From the NCBI GenBank assembly GCA_046758845.1, contig JBHIBA010000181.1:1-9294 (forward strand): a stretch of DNA of 9,294 nt, read 5' to 3'. The notes below the pieces were generated by a model. That model was not told the origin of the DNA, did not search any database, and saw only the letters and a list, made by a program, of their open reading frames with translations. This document shows positions 1 through 6,866 of this stretch, piece after piece. The translations under genes and the position numbers were made by a program. This DNA comes from JBHIBA01 sp046758845 (GTDB taxonomy: Bacteria > UBA8248 > JACPRG01 > G963555815). Position 1 is the first letter of the stretch. Every line of letters starts with the position of its first letter.

Positions 1-86
1 TGGGCATCCTTTCCCGGGAAGAGTTGCGAGTCGAAGAGGTGGGGTTGATGATGACAGGGCTCAAACAGGTACCTCAGGAAAACTGA
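1..86 (+). CDS. ABC importer ATPase, C-terminal end only (BMP/nucleoside type)
   Basis: Only the last 27 codons are in the window, read in the frame starting at base 3 and ending at the TGA at 84-86. The tail includes ILSREELRVEEVGLMMTGL. The 'REE...EVGLMMTG' pattern is the usual ending of the duplicated-domain sugar/nucleoside ATPases (RbsA/MglA/NupO type) that work with BMP-family binding proteins. The ATPase would sit on the cytoplasmic side and power the two permeases that follow. Its stop overlaps the next start in TGATG, which points to translational coupling and one transcript. The catalytic Walker and signature motifs lie outside the window, so the family call rests on this tail and on the gene order. 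Confidence 0.75.
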   Translation, partial: GILSREELRVEEVGLMMTGLKQVPQEN

Positions 87-1141
87 TGGAGCTCCTAGAG
101 GCCCTTCGAGGAAACACGGCAGCGGTCCAAGGGTTCAAGGCGCGGGTTCTTCCCTTCGGGGCGATCCTGGCGGCTTTGGCTGTCGGAGCCGTACTGCTTC
201 TGTCCCTCCGTGTGAACCCGTTGGTCGCTTATGGCCAGATGGTTTTGGGGGCCCTGGGAAGCCTGAGTGGTCTCACCGAGACCCTGGTGAAAACTACACC
301 TCTTCTGCTCGCGGGCCTTTCCGTTGCTTTGGCTTTCAACTGCGGATTGTGGAATATCGGCGCTGAAGGCCAGCTTTACGTAGGGGCGCTGGCCACCGTG
401 GGTATAGGTATCAACCAGCTTCACCTTCCCTCACTGATTCTTCTACCCCTGGCGATCATCCTCGGTTTTTTTATAGCGGGTCTTTGGGGCGCTATAGCCG
501 GGCTCCTCAAGGTCCGCCTCCAGGCCAATGAGGTCATCGTCACCATCATGATGAACTACATCGCAATTTTGGGAGCCAGCTATCTCGTCAATGGCCCATG
601 GGCCACAGGAATATACCCAATTACGAAATCGATTGAAGCCTCGGCCCGCCTTCCCGTTCTCCTTCCGGGCACCCGGCTTCACGCGGGTTTCCTCATCGCC
701 CTCGCGGCCGCCATCCTTCTCTATCTTCTCATCTTCAGGACACGGGTTGGCTATGAAATCCGTGCCATGGGCCATAATTTGGATGCCGCTCGTTATGCCG
801 GAATGAGGGTAAACCGAAATGTGGTCACCGCGATGGGGATTAGCGGGGGTCTCGCCGGGCTTGCCGGTGTAGGAGAAGTAGCCGGCATCCACCACGCAAT
901 GATGGAAAACATCTCCCCCGGGTATGGGTATACTGCCATATTGGTTGCCCTTTTAGGGAAACTTCACCCGCTATGGATAATTTTGTCTTCCTTCCTCTTT
1001 TCGGCTCTTTACGTTGGGGCTGACGCTATGCAACGAGCAGTGGGGATCCCAACGGCCATGGTCTGGGTCATCCAAGGTCTCCTCGTGCTCTTCATCCTGG
1101 GGAGTCGCCTACTGAGACGGTACGGCGGCTTCTCAAACTAG
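86..1141 (+). CDS. ABC transporter permease 1, BMP/nucleoside uptake type (NupP/YufP-like)
   Basis: This 351-residue multi-spanning inner-membrane protein is about the usual length for the larger permease of BMP-type importers. A membrane segment at about residues 22-42 is followed by the family hallmark around 83-100, with WNIGAEGQLYVG. Next comes the ANEVIVTIMMNYIA segment at 147-160. The cytoplasmic coupling loop at about 223-242 (YEIRAMGHN..AARYAGM) is where the ATPase docks. Further hydrophobic helices fill 245-265 and 285-340. The start ATG overlaps the ATPase stop. It should pair with the second permease immediately downstream to form the channel. In known systems (Bacillus subtilis NupNOPQ, Treponema PnrA-type systems) the cargo is nucleosides; the substrate here is inferred from family only. 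Confidence 0.92.
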   Translation: MELLEALRGNTAAVQGFKARVLPFGAILAALAVGAVLLLSLRVNPLVAYGQMVLGALGSLSGLTETLVKTTPLLLAGLSVALAFNCGLWNIGAEGQLYVGALATVGIGINQLHLPSLILLPLAIILGFFIAGLWGAIAGLLKVRLQANEVIVTIMMNYIAILGASYLVNGPWATGIYPITKSIEASARLPVLLPGTRLHAGFLIALAAAILLYLLIFRTRVGYEIRAMGHNLDAARYAGMRVNRNVVTAMGISGGLAGLAGVGEVAGIHHAMMENISPGYGYTAILVALLGKLHPLWIILSSFLFSALYVGADAMQRAVGIPTAMVWVIQGLLVLFILGSRLLRRYGGFSN

Positions 1142-1144
1142 GGC

Positions 1145-2109
1145 TTGAGATTGGACGCCTTTCTCGACACTTTCTTCTGGATGACGCTCCTGGCGGCCTC
1201 TATCCGAATTGCGTCCCCGATCGTTTTCGCCTCTCTCGGCGAGGTCCTGGCCGAGAAAGCGGGCTTTCTAAATATTGGAATCGAAGGGATGATGACGATG
1301 GGGGCCTGGGCCGCATTCATGGGCGCCTATTACACAGGGGACCCGTGGCTGGGAATCCTCATTGGAGCGATCGGGGGAGGGCTGGTAGCCCTTGTGGCAG
1401 CATTTATCAGCATCACCCGAGGGGCGGATCAGATCGTAACGGGGATTGTGATCAACATATTCTGCCTTGGTGTGACGAGTCTCACTTACAAGAAGATCTT
1501 TGAGGCGACCGCCGATCTTCCAAGCGTCCACGCCCTCCGGCCCCTTCGAGTTCCCGTTCTGAGCGAGGTCCCTTTTTTGGGTCCGGTTTTATTTCAGCAT
1601 ATCCCTCTCGTGTATATCGCGCTTCTTCTCGCTCCGATCTTTAGCATTTTCCTTTATCGGACGGCCCTCGGTCTTAAGGTGCGGGCTGTTGGAGAGCACC
1701 CACGCGCTGCCGACACCGCGGGGATCGACGTTCACAGGATTCGCTACTTCGCCATAATTGTTGGAGGCGTCATGGCGGGACTGGGGGGGGGACCCTGTCG
1801 GTGGGCCAGCTCAATATCTTCATGGACTTCATGACAGCAGGGCGTGGTTTTATCGCCCTGGCGGTCGTCGTCTTTGCCAAGTGGGCTCCTCTTCGGGTGC
1901 TTGGGGCGGCCCTCCTCTTTGGGTTCGCCGACGCGCTTCAATTCAGGTTCCAGACACTGGGTGTCGGAATCCCACACCAGTTCTTACTCATGATTCCTTA
2001 TGTATTAACCATAGTCGTTGTGGCTGGACTTGTGGGTAAAGCCGCATATCCAGCGGCCATTTGCCTACCTTTTGTGAAGGAGAAGCGAAAGAGACTTCAG
2101 ACAGCGTGA
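1145..2109 (+). CDS. ABC transporter permease 2 (NupQ/YufQ-like), interrupted by a frameshift in a G run
   Basis: The first part (1145 to about 1790) encodes the family's N-terminal two thirds. It includes FLNIGIEGMM (residues 41-50) and the ATPase-coupling loop KVRAVGEHPRAADTAGI at about 178-194. At the nine-G run 1783-1791 the frame is lost and reads to a stop at 1832-1834. The correct continuation, starting TLSVGQLNIFMDFM, lies in the -1 frame and runs to the stop at 2107-2109. One extra G would restore a 321-residue permease of normal length, with the join reading AGLGGGTLSVGQ, close to the family's AGLGGAYLSLG pattern. An in-frame TAG at 1139-1141 forces the start to lie after it. The TTG codons at 1145 and 1151 are the best candidates, with ATG 1181 possible but late. 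The cause could be a sequencing error, a real mutation or slippage. The family assignment is secure; whether full-length protein is made is unknown. Confidence 0.85.
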
Positions 2110-2200
2110 AGGACTTCCCTGGGATATGGTAAATTGCGGTTGATTACGTGAAGCGTCGCGGAATGCCTCAGAAAACGGCCGGGACCGCACACTTAATTTT

Positions 2201-2230
2201 GCTTGGATCTCCGGCGACGGTGTGCCAAGC
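2201..2230 (+). other. Imperfect stem-loop with GCGA loop in the permease 2 / binding protein gap
   Basis: GCTTGG (2201-2206) pairs with CCAAGC (2225-2230). Inside this, CCG (2211-2213) pairs with CGG (2218-2220) and closes a GCGA loop, which fits the stable GNRA tetraloop class. The 4-by-4 internal loop holds one further possible C-G pair. There is no following T tract, so it does not look like an intrinsic terminator. It lies just before the strong ribosome-binding site of the binding-protein gene. By analogy with other importer operons it could protect or define the 5' end of a transcript that makes extra binding protein. That role is inference. Confidence 0.4.
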
Positions 2231-2238
2231 GTAGAAGG

Positions 2239-2246
2239 AAGGAGGG
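2239..2246 (+). promoter_or_regulatory. Ribosome-binding site for the BMP-family binding protein
   Basis: AAGGAGGG is an almost perfect Shine-Dalgarno sequence, seven bases before the ATG at 2254. It fixes that ATG as the start rather than the upstream in-frame TTG at 2203. The signal peptide begins directly after this ATG, which agrees. Confidence 0.85.
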
Positions 2247-2253
2247 TAAGATC

Positions 2254-3261
2254 ATGAACCGGATGTTGCAAGCGCTCGTCATTGTGGTCCTCACTTTCGG
2301 CCTCGCAGGTGCATCTCTGGCGCAGAAGAAGGCTGCTTATATCCCATGCGGCCGCGTGAACGATGGCTCTTGGAGTCAGGCCGGCTATGAAGGGATGCTC
2401 ACGGCTCGGAAGAAGCTTGGAATAAAGTTTGACTACATCGAGAGCCCAGCCCAAGCGGACGTGGAGACTCATGCCCGGGACTTTGCTCGCAAAGGATACG
2501 ACATAATCGTCCTCCACTGTGCGCTCTTTGCTCATGTCGGGCCCAAATTGGCTCCTGAGTTTCCGAAGACCTGGTTCCTATCCTCCAACGGGGTTCCTCC
2601 CCTGCCAAAGAATCTCGCCCTTTACGAGGCGCAACATGAATTCACCTTCGTCGGGGGGGTGCTCGCCGGTCTGATGACCAAACGTGGAGTGATTGGAACC
2701 ATCGGAGGTTTTAACTTCCCTGAAATGAATCGGGAAATCGAAAGCTTCAAGCTGGGCGCGCGTTTTGTCAACAGCAAGGCTCGGTTTGTTTCAACTTTCA
2801 TCAACAGCTGGGAAGACGCGGCCAAAGCCAAAGAGGCGGCGCTCGCCCAGCTTGACGCAGGGGCTGACGTGATCGCGCCATTCACAGATCAGGCGGCACG
2901 GGGAGTCTTCAAGGCGGCGGAGGAACGAGGCGCTTACATTATCGCAAATTACAGGGACCAAAACTTCCTGGCGCCGAAAACCATCCTCGCCAGCGTTGAA
3001 CACCATTATGACGTGATCCTTGCCTCCATGATCGGGAAGGTTATGAAGGGGACCATCAAGAACGAGCCGTATTCATTCGGATCCGGCGAAAGAGGTATCC
3101 TGCTGTCTCCCTACCACGGGATGGCAAAGATAATTCCTAAGAAAGTACAAGAGAAGGTTCAACGAGTGCTGGAGGAAGTGAGGGATAAAAAAATCGTTAT
3201 TCCCCGCATGACCAAGGTCGGAGATGGGGAGAAAGCGGACCTCAAAACCCTCGTTCGGTAA
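2254..3261 (+). CDS. BMP/PnrA-family ABC transporter substrate-binding protein
   Basis: This is a 335-residue periplasmic binding protein. Residues 1-23 form a signal peptide: Asn-Arg, a hydrophobic core around LQALVIVVLTFGLAGA, then ASLA before QKK. There is no lipobox cysteine, so the mature protein is probably soluble. The mature start YIPCGRVNDGSWSQAGYEG matches the BMP pattern 'DGSfNqaayeG' that opens the ligand site. The segment at about 128-152 (EFTFVGGVLAG...GTIGG) is the second family hallmark, and DAGADVIAPFTDQAARG at 201-217 the third. The length is typical. It would deliver ligand to the two permeases upstream. Characterised relatives bind purine nucleosides, but divergent members near catabolic genes may bind other N-heterocycles, so the ligand is open. 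It is separated from permease 2 by 144 bp that contain a hairpin. Confidence 0.93.
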   Translation: MNRMLQALVIVVLTFGLAGASLAQKKAAYIPCGRVNDGSWSQAGYEGMLTARKKLGIKFDYIESPAQADVETHARDFARKGYDIIVLHCALFAHVGPKLAPEFPKTWFLSSNGVPPLPKNLALYEAQHEFTFVGGVLAGLMTKRGVIGTIGGFNFPEMNREIESFKLGARFVNSKARFVSTFINSWEDAAKAKEAALAQLDAGADVIAPFTDQAARGVFKAAEERGAYIIANYRDQNFLAPKTILASVEHHYDVILASMIGKVMKGTIKNEPYSFGSGERGILLSPYHGMAKIIPKKVQEKVQRVLEEVRDKKIVIPRMTKVGDGEKADLKTLVR

Positions 3262-3311
3262 AAGGGCTGAGGCTTTGAGAGCAGGGCCGAAATCAGCCGA
3301 GCGAAACCTGC

Positions 3312-3509
3312 GTGCCCCTCAAGAGAGCAATGCATTTCCCACTTGAGGAAATGGCGGAGGACCCCTTTAATTTTCGGCGGTGGAAAGTCCTCGAAGGTGT
3401 GAGAAATCAGGGGACCATCGGGGCTACGGAGGGGGGAGTCGTGAGGAGGGCCCTCCTCAAATTGTTCCGGGAGAAGACGAAAAAGAGAGGGAAGCCTGGC
3501 GACTGCTAG
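3312..3509 (+). CDS. Short hypothetical ORF (65 codons), doubtful
   Basis: A GTG-initiated frame (ATG options at 3330 and 3351) runs to a TAG at 3507-3509 between the binding protein and the DUF1989 gene. The product is basic at the end (RREALL-like helix, then FREKTKKRGKPGDC) with no signal peptide or membrane segment. I recognise no family. No strong Shine-Dalgarno sequence precedes the GTG. The frame contains the 18-bp palindrome at 3442-3459. It could be a small real protein, a gene remnant, or simply open leader sequence of the downstream gene. The last is at least as likely. Confidence 0.25.
   Translation: MPLKRAMHFPLEEMAEDPFNFRRWKVLEGVRNQGTIGATEGGVVRRALLKLFREKTKKRGKPGDC
3442..3459. 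promoter_or_regulatory. Perfect 18-bp palindrome, candidate operator for the DUF1989 gene
   Basis: TGAGGAGGGCCCTCCTCA reads identically on both strands with no spacer. Each half contains GAGG and AGGG steps. It lies 78 bp upstream of the ATG of the DUF1989 gene. A spacerless palindrome cannot fold into a good hairpin, and no T tract follows, so a binding site for a symmetric dimer is the more natural reading. The product of the next gene ends in a ribbon-helix-helix-like domain, a fold that binds short symmetric sites as a dimer. The link between the two is inference. Confidence 0.4.
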
Positions 3510-3537
3510 AGACTCAACCTTTCGTTAGGGAGACAGT

Positions 3538-4482
3538 ATGAAAAAGCGAAAGCTTGTGCGGGATTTCATCCTCGGGCCGGCCATGGGGAAGGCACTCCCT
3601 CTGTTTCGGGGGCAAGTTCTTCGTGTGCAACAAGTTGGCGATGGTCAGTGTCTCGACTTCAATGCATTCAACCTCCATGACTATAAAGAACGGTTTTGCT
3701 GCGGCAACACGCGGCGCATGCACGGGATCGGTCCCACCGTTGGACACCACTTGTGGTCCGCATCTCCGAGGGATCGGGTCATGCTGACTATCATTAAAGA
3801 CACTGTGGGAACCAACGATACCAATTTCTGCCGGTGTAGCGCTTTCCTTTATGAATATTTCGCGGGATTCTCCGGACGCCCTGCACACTCCAACTGCCAC
3901 GACATCTTTGCAGAGGCGATTCGAGAATATGACCTGACTGCCGACGACGTGCATGACTCATTTAATGGGTTCATGCACACGGGCGTTACGCCGGACGGAA
4001 GGCTTTACATCGACCGGAGTGTCGCGAAAAAGGGAGATCAAATCGAATTCTTGGCCCAGATGGACACCCTCGTTGTCCCTGTAACGTGTGGAGCCGACCT
4101 TCAGATGGTTAGTAACTACGAGATCAAGCCCCTTCGTATCCAGGTGTTTGATGGCTCAGACGCTGACCATCGCAAGCTCTTTCCTCCCACCAAACGCTAT
4201 GCCCACCAGAGGACTGTGGCGGAGTTTCGGGTGAAAAAAATCAAGTCCAGCCGGGAGCTCCGACCCAATCCAAACTATACACCAGAGTGGCCTTGGGAGG
4301 ACCGTGTCAATAAGCGTGTGTCCATCGAGGTGACCTTAAGCGGGGAGGAGGCCCGCCGCGTTAATTCCATGGTACGCAAGGGTATCTTTGGGAAGTCCCC
4401 TGCAGAGGTGCTTCGGTGGGGCTTCCTCGAATGGTGGGGAGGGTCGGGCCCCGGTGCAACCGCCCGACAAAAGAGAGGCTGA
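3538..4482 (+). CDS. DUF1989 (urea carboxylase-associated family) protein with C-terminal ribbon-helix-helix-like domain
   Basis: This 314-residue protein starts at an ATG preceded by AGGGAG with five-base spacing. Residues about 17-205 match DUF1989: GQVLRVQQVGDGQCLDFNAFN (25-45), TRRMHGIGPTVGHHLWS (58-74), the TIIKDTVGTND stretch, FCRCSAFLYEYF (97-108) and SNCHDIFAEAI (118-128). Cys98/Cys100, Cys120-His121 and Cys184 are candidates for the metal or active site. DUF1989 pairs have been shown to act as carboxyguanidine deiminase beside urea/guanidine carboxylase in guanidine degradation, so a hydrolase acting on a guanidino or ureido-type compound is plausible. After a linker (206-258), residues 260-300 (RVSIEVTLSGEEA, then an MVRKGIFGKSPAEVLRWGF-like helix pair) follow the beta strand-helix-helix pattern of RHH/CopG DNA-binding proteins. 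That suggests a trigger enzyme able to control its own operon. No urea carboxylase gene is in the window. The family call is firm; the DNA-binding role is inferred. Confidence 0.85.
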   Translation: MKKRKLVRDFILGPAMGKALPLFRGQVLRVQQVGDGQCLDFNAFNLHDYKERFCCGNTRRMHGIGPTVGHHLWSASPRDRVMLTIIKDTVGTNDTNFCRCSAFLYEYFAGFSGRPAHSNCHDIFAEAIREYDLTADDVHDSFNGFMHTGVTPDGRLYIDRSVAKKGDQIEFLAQMDTLVVPVTCGADLQMVSNYEIKPLRIQVFDGSDADHRKLFPPTKRYAHQRTVAEFRVKKIKSSRELRPNPNYTPEWPWEDRVNKRVSIEVTLSGEEARRVNSMVRKGIFGKSPAEVLRWGFLEWWGGSGPGATARQKRG

Positions 4483-5157
4483 AGGGCGGAACAGACGCTA
4501 AGAGATAGTCTTCTTATAGGGAAATTGGAGGGCGATGTTAAATTCGGGATCGTCTTCCCGCCAAATGTCGTATTACTTTTTGTGTTGGGCCATAGGCCAT
4601 TGCCGGACGTGAGAGTGGAAGGATAGCGCATGACGGCGCGCAATGGCTTCGGGTGCAGGAGGCTGGTCACCGACGGAGCTTTGAGGCCATACCCGGCTGA
4701 AGGCCCCCGTCGCTCGATCAGCACTTTTGGCTCGGTCAAGGTAGAAAATTTCCTCACTGAGCAGTTCGTCCCCGCGCCTCCCGTTCGTGGACTCATTTTG
4801 AATTTTTTGTCTGACCCCCACTTCGGAAATTGAAATGAGATTTAACGACCTACGGCAACTGACTGGGAAAATGATTGGCTCCAAATTCTCTCCACCCCGC
4901 TCATGGGAATAAAGACGCTCTGGTTCCCGTTAAGGATATTCGGTTTCCTGAAGATCCGCCCAAAGAAGGCCTCGGGCATTGAGGTCGGGTGGCTGAGGCG
5001 TTCTAAAGCGGAAGACGCAAGATCGCCCGTCGCGTTCCTATTCAGCCTAGAATGGGCTAGCTGTCTCTGACGTTTTGGTATCCGGGCCGCACACGATAGG
5101 AGCGGGCCGGGATATCTGCGAACGTCGGCCCACCAGAGTTGGGGGGCGGGGGGTCTG
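4483..5157. other. Gap of about 675 bp without a recognisable gene
   Basis: Open frames here (for example 4630-4833 and 4903-5070 on the plus strand and 4573-4884 on the minus strand) show no family pattern, and their codon use looks unselected. The one hint is at 4527-4569: GGAGGG, an ATG, then, out of frame by two bases, codons for KFGIVFPPNV, which resembles the first strand of LLM-class flavin enzymes before the similarity stops. Together with the decayed genes directly downstream, the stretch reads as eroded former coding DNA. I see no tRNA, transposase, terminal repeat or clear terminator. Confidence 0.5.
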
Positions 5158-5544
5158 ATGAAGTTGGAGGGGCGTCTTCGCTGGCGGCTCATGGGGATGC
5201 CCTGGTTCGTGGCGTTGAACCTTCGGGCGACCCCCATCGCGGTTTCTCCCGTTCTCTCTCTGATCCGGTCCGACTTGGGCCTGACCTAGGCGCAGGCGGG
5301 TTTCATTTTCGCGCTGCCGATCCTCATGATGGGGGTCTTCGGCGTGTTGGGGGGCCAGCTCCGCGCGACGGCCTCCGGTTACTCCTCGCTCACGGTTTGG
5401 ACGCTGATGCTGGGCGCGGGAATGGAGATTGCCAGCCCGGGCCTGACCCGGATGGTGAAAAACCGGTTTTCCGCCCTGCCGGGGACGGCCACAGGGATCT
5501 ACACCAGCGGCCTCGCCGCGTCGCTTCCCAGGAAACCCGCGTGA
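5158..5544 (+). pseudogene. CynX/NimT-like MFS transporter remnant
   Basis: From the ATG at 5158 the frame reads PWFVALNLRATPIAVSPVL...IRSDLGLT, the typical first helix and loop of the cyanate/2-nitroimidazole transporter branch of the major facilitator superfamily. A TAG at 5287-5289 interrupts it. After the stop the same frame continues AQAGFIFALPILMMGVFGVL (helix 2). It then jumps to a later part of the fold, LTVWTLMLGAGMEIASPGL and TRMVKNRFSALPGTATGIYT (helix 4 and the following loop), so about one helix is missing between. Only about 115 residues of a normally roughly 400-residue protein remain. The frame runs into the RidA remnant and stops at 5542-5544. A premature stop, an internal deletion and loss of two thirds of the gene make function impossible. 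The original cargo is unknown; this branch carries small anions and N-compounds. Confidence 0.8.
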
Positions 5545-5754
5545 GGGCCGCAGGCGCGACCTTCGATGACGTGGTGGAGTGCACGCGCTACGTGACGAAC
5601 CTCTCTAACCGGGATGAGATGAACGGGGTCTGGGCGGAGCATTTCAAGGGGATCATGCCAACGATGGTGACGCTCCAGGTTCACCGAGTCGCCACGGACC
5701 CCAGGGTTATGATCGAGGGTCAGCGCCATCGCTGAAGCAGACGATGGATACTGA
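5529..5754 (+). pseudogene. RidA/YjgF-family C-terminal fragment, frameshifted at its end
   Basis: In the frame of base 5529 the sequence reads AAGATFDDVVECTRYVTNL, then EMNGVWAEHFKGIMPTMVTL and VATDPRVMIE. These are the C-terminal two thirds of a RidA (enamine/imine deaminase or related) protein: the 'AGAtfdDVV', 'mN.vwaehF' and 'P.r.tvqV' steps are clear. The N-terminal strands are absent, and the fragment is fused out of frame to the MFS remnant. At the end the present frame gives GQRHR and a stop at 5733-5735. Removing one G from GGG at 5717-5719 restores the classic ending EVSAIAEADDGY with a stop at 5752-5754. Intact relatives often sit beside flavin monooxygenases in nucleobase catabolism (RutC with RutA), and an LLM enzyme follows here at 5790. 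This copy is broken. Confidence 0.8.
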
Positions 5755-5789
5755 GGCTTTCCTTTCCTGATTGCGAGAGAGGCTATGTC

Positions 5790-6866
5790 ATGGCCAAGTT
5801 CACTGGATTCGACATCGGTCTTAGCTCCTTCCTCCCGTTGGACGTGTTAATTCCTTGCGCCCAGGCGGCCGAGCGCAACGGATTTCAGAGGGTCTGGCTC
5901 GCCGAGAGCTACCACGCCCGCGGTGTCTTCTCGACACTGTCGGCCGTGGCCCACCACACCCAGTCCATCGGTCTGGGATCGGGGATCGTATCCCCCTTCA
6001 GCCGTCACCCCGGCATTCTCGCCATGGAGGCGGCGGCCCTGGACGAGCTTTCGGGCGGGCGATTCACCCTGGGTCTGGGAACGGCGTACGCCCAATTGAG
6101 CAAACATCAGGTCAAGGACCCCAAACCCATTGCCGCCCTTCGAGAAGCCATAGAGATGGTTCGCCTCGTCATTCGGGGAGAGGAACAAGGCGGGTCGGAG
6201 AGGGTGTTCATGCTCGGAAGGGCGGGAGAGAGGCGAACTTACTCCGGCAAGGTGTTCACGTTCGGGGGGTCGGGAGTGTCCATAGAGTTTGACCCCGTCC
6301 GCCGCGACCTTCCCATCTTCGTCGGATCCATGGGGCCGAGGACTCTCCAGATGGCCGCCGAAGTGGCCGACGGCATTTTGCTGAACTTCTTTCTGACGCC
6401 GGCCTTTCTGAAAGACGCCATGAACTACATTCGCAAAGGGGCCGAGAAAGGGGGAAAGGATCCGAACGCCCTCGACATCCGCTCTTACCTCATCGTATCG
6501 GTGGACAAGGACCGGGCGGCGGCGAAGAAAGCCGCCCGCAGCCTCGTGGCGTATTACTGCGCCAAGGAAGGTTCCGAGCAGCGTCGTTACGATTTCGCGG
6601 GAATCGGCGAAGAGGAACGCCTTGAGGTCCGTGATCGGGTGCGCCGCCACTTCGCGGAAGGCGAGGCAGAGAAGGGGGAGGCTTGCATTCCCGATGCCTG
6701 GGTGGACAATCTTACCGTTTCCGGCACCCCGGAAGAGGTGTCCGAAAAACTGGACCGCTTCGCAGAGGAAGGCCTCACGTCCCCCGCCTGTTACCATGTC
6801 CTCGGCCCGGACCCTCTCAAGGCCATCGACCTGCTGGCTCAGGAGGTCATGCCCCATTTCCTGTGA
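5790..6866 (+). CDS. LLM-class (luciferase-like) flavin-dependent oxidoreductase
   Basis: This is a 358-residue cytoplasmic enzyme of the bacterial luciferase-like TIM-barrel family, which uses FMN or F420. An AGAGG site seven bases before the ATG at 5790 supports the start. Family landmarks appear in order: AAERNGFQRVWLAESYH (26-42), SIGLGSGIVSPFSRHP (59-74), the hallmark ALDELSGGRFTLGLGT (83-98), RRDLPIFVGSMGPRTLQMAAEVADG (171-195) and, near the end, the VSGTPEEV helix cap that precedes the last helix. The length is usual. Members include monooxygenases (for example RutA, which opens the pyrimidine ring) and F420-dependent reductases such as methylene-tetrahydromethanopterin reductase-like proteins. 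The sequence alone does not separate FMN from F420 use. The RidA remnant directly upstream recalls the RutA-RutC pairing, but this protein is not a clear RutA. It looks intact. Confidence 0.92.
   Translation: MAKFTGFDIGLSSFLPLDVLIPCAQAAERNGFQRVWLAESYHARGVFSTLSAVAHHTQSIGLGSGIVSPFSRHPGILAMEAAALDELSGGRFTLGLGTAYAQLSKHQVKDPKPIAALREAIEMVRLVIRGEEQGGSERVFMLGRAGERRTYSGKVFTFGGSGVSIEFDPVRRDLPIFVGSMGPRTLQMAAEVADGILLNFFLTPAFLKDAMNYIRKGAEKGGKDPNALDIRSYLIVSVDKDRAAAKKAARSLVAYYCAKEGSEQRRYDFAGIGEEERLEVRDRVRRHFAEGEAEKGEACIPDAWVDNLTVSGTPEEVSEKLDRFAEEGLTSPACYHVLGPDPLKAIDLLAQEVMPHFL

Noticed and set aside
2203..2253. Longer start for the binding protein at the TTG 2203
   Set aside because: It would put 17 charged residues before a normal signal peptide and ignore the strong AAGGAGGG site before ATG 2254.
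3265..3298. Inverted repeat GGCTGA/TCAGCC after the binding-protein stop, as a terminator
   Set aside because: The arms are only six bases with a 22-base loop and there is no T tract; chance is likely.
4573..4884. Minus-strand 103-codon frame with a locally protein-like stretch
   Set aside because: No family pattern, no convincing ribosome-binding site, and several competing frames of similar quality in the same decayed gap.
5139..5735. One 198-codon plus-strand frame as a single gene
   Set aside because: Its first part is an out-of-frame reading of the MFS remnant and only its end (from about 5529) is real RidA sequence, so it is not one protein.
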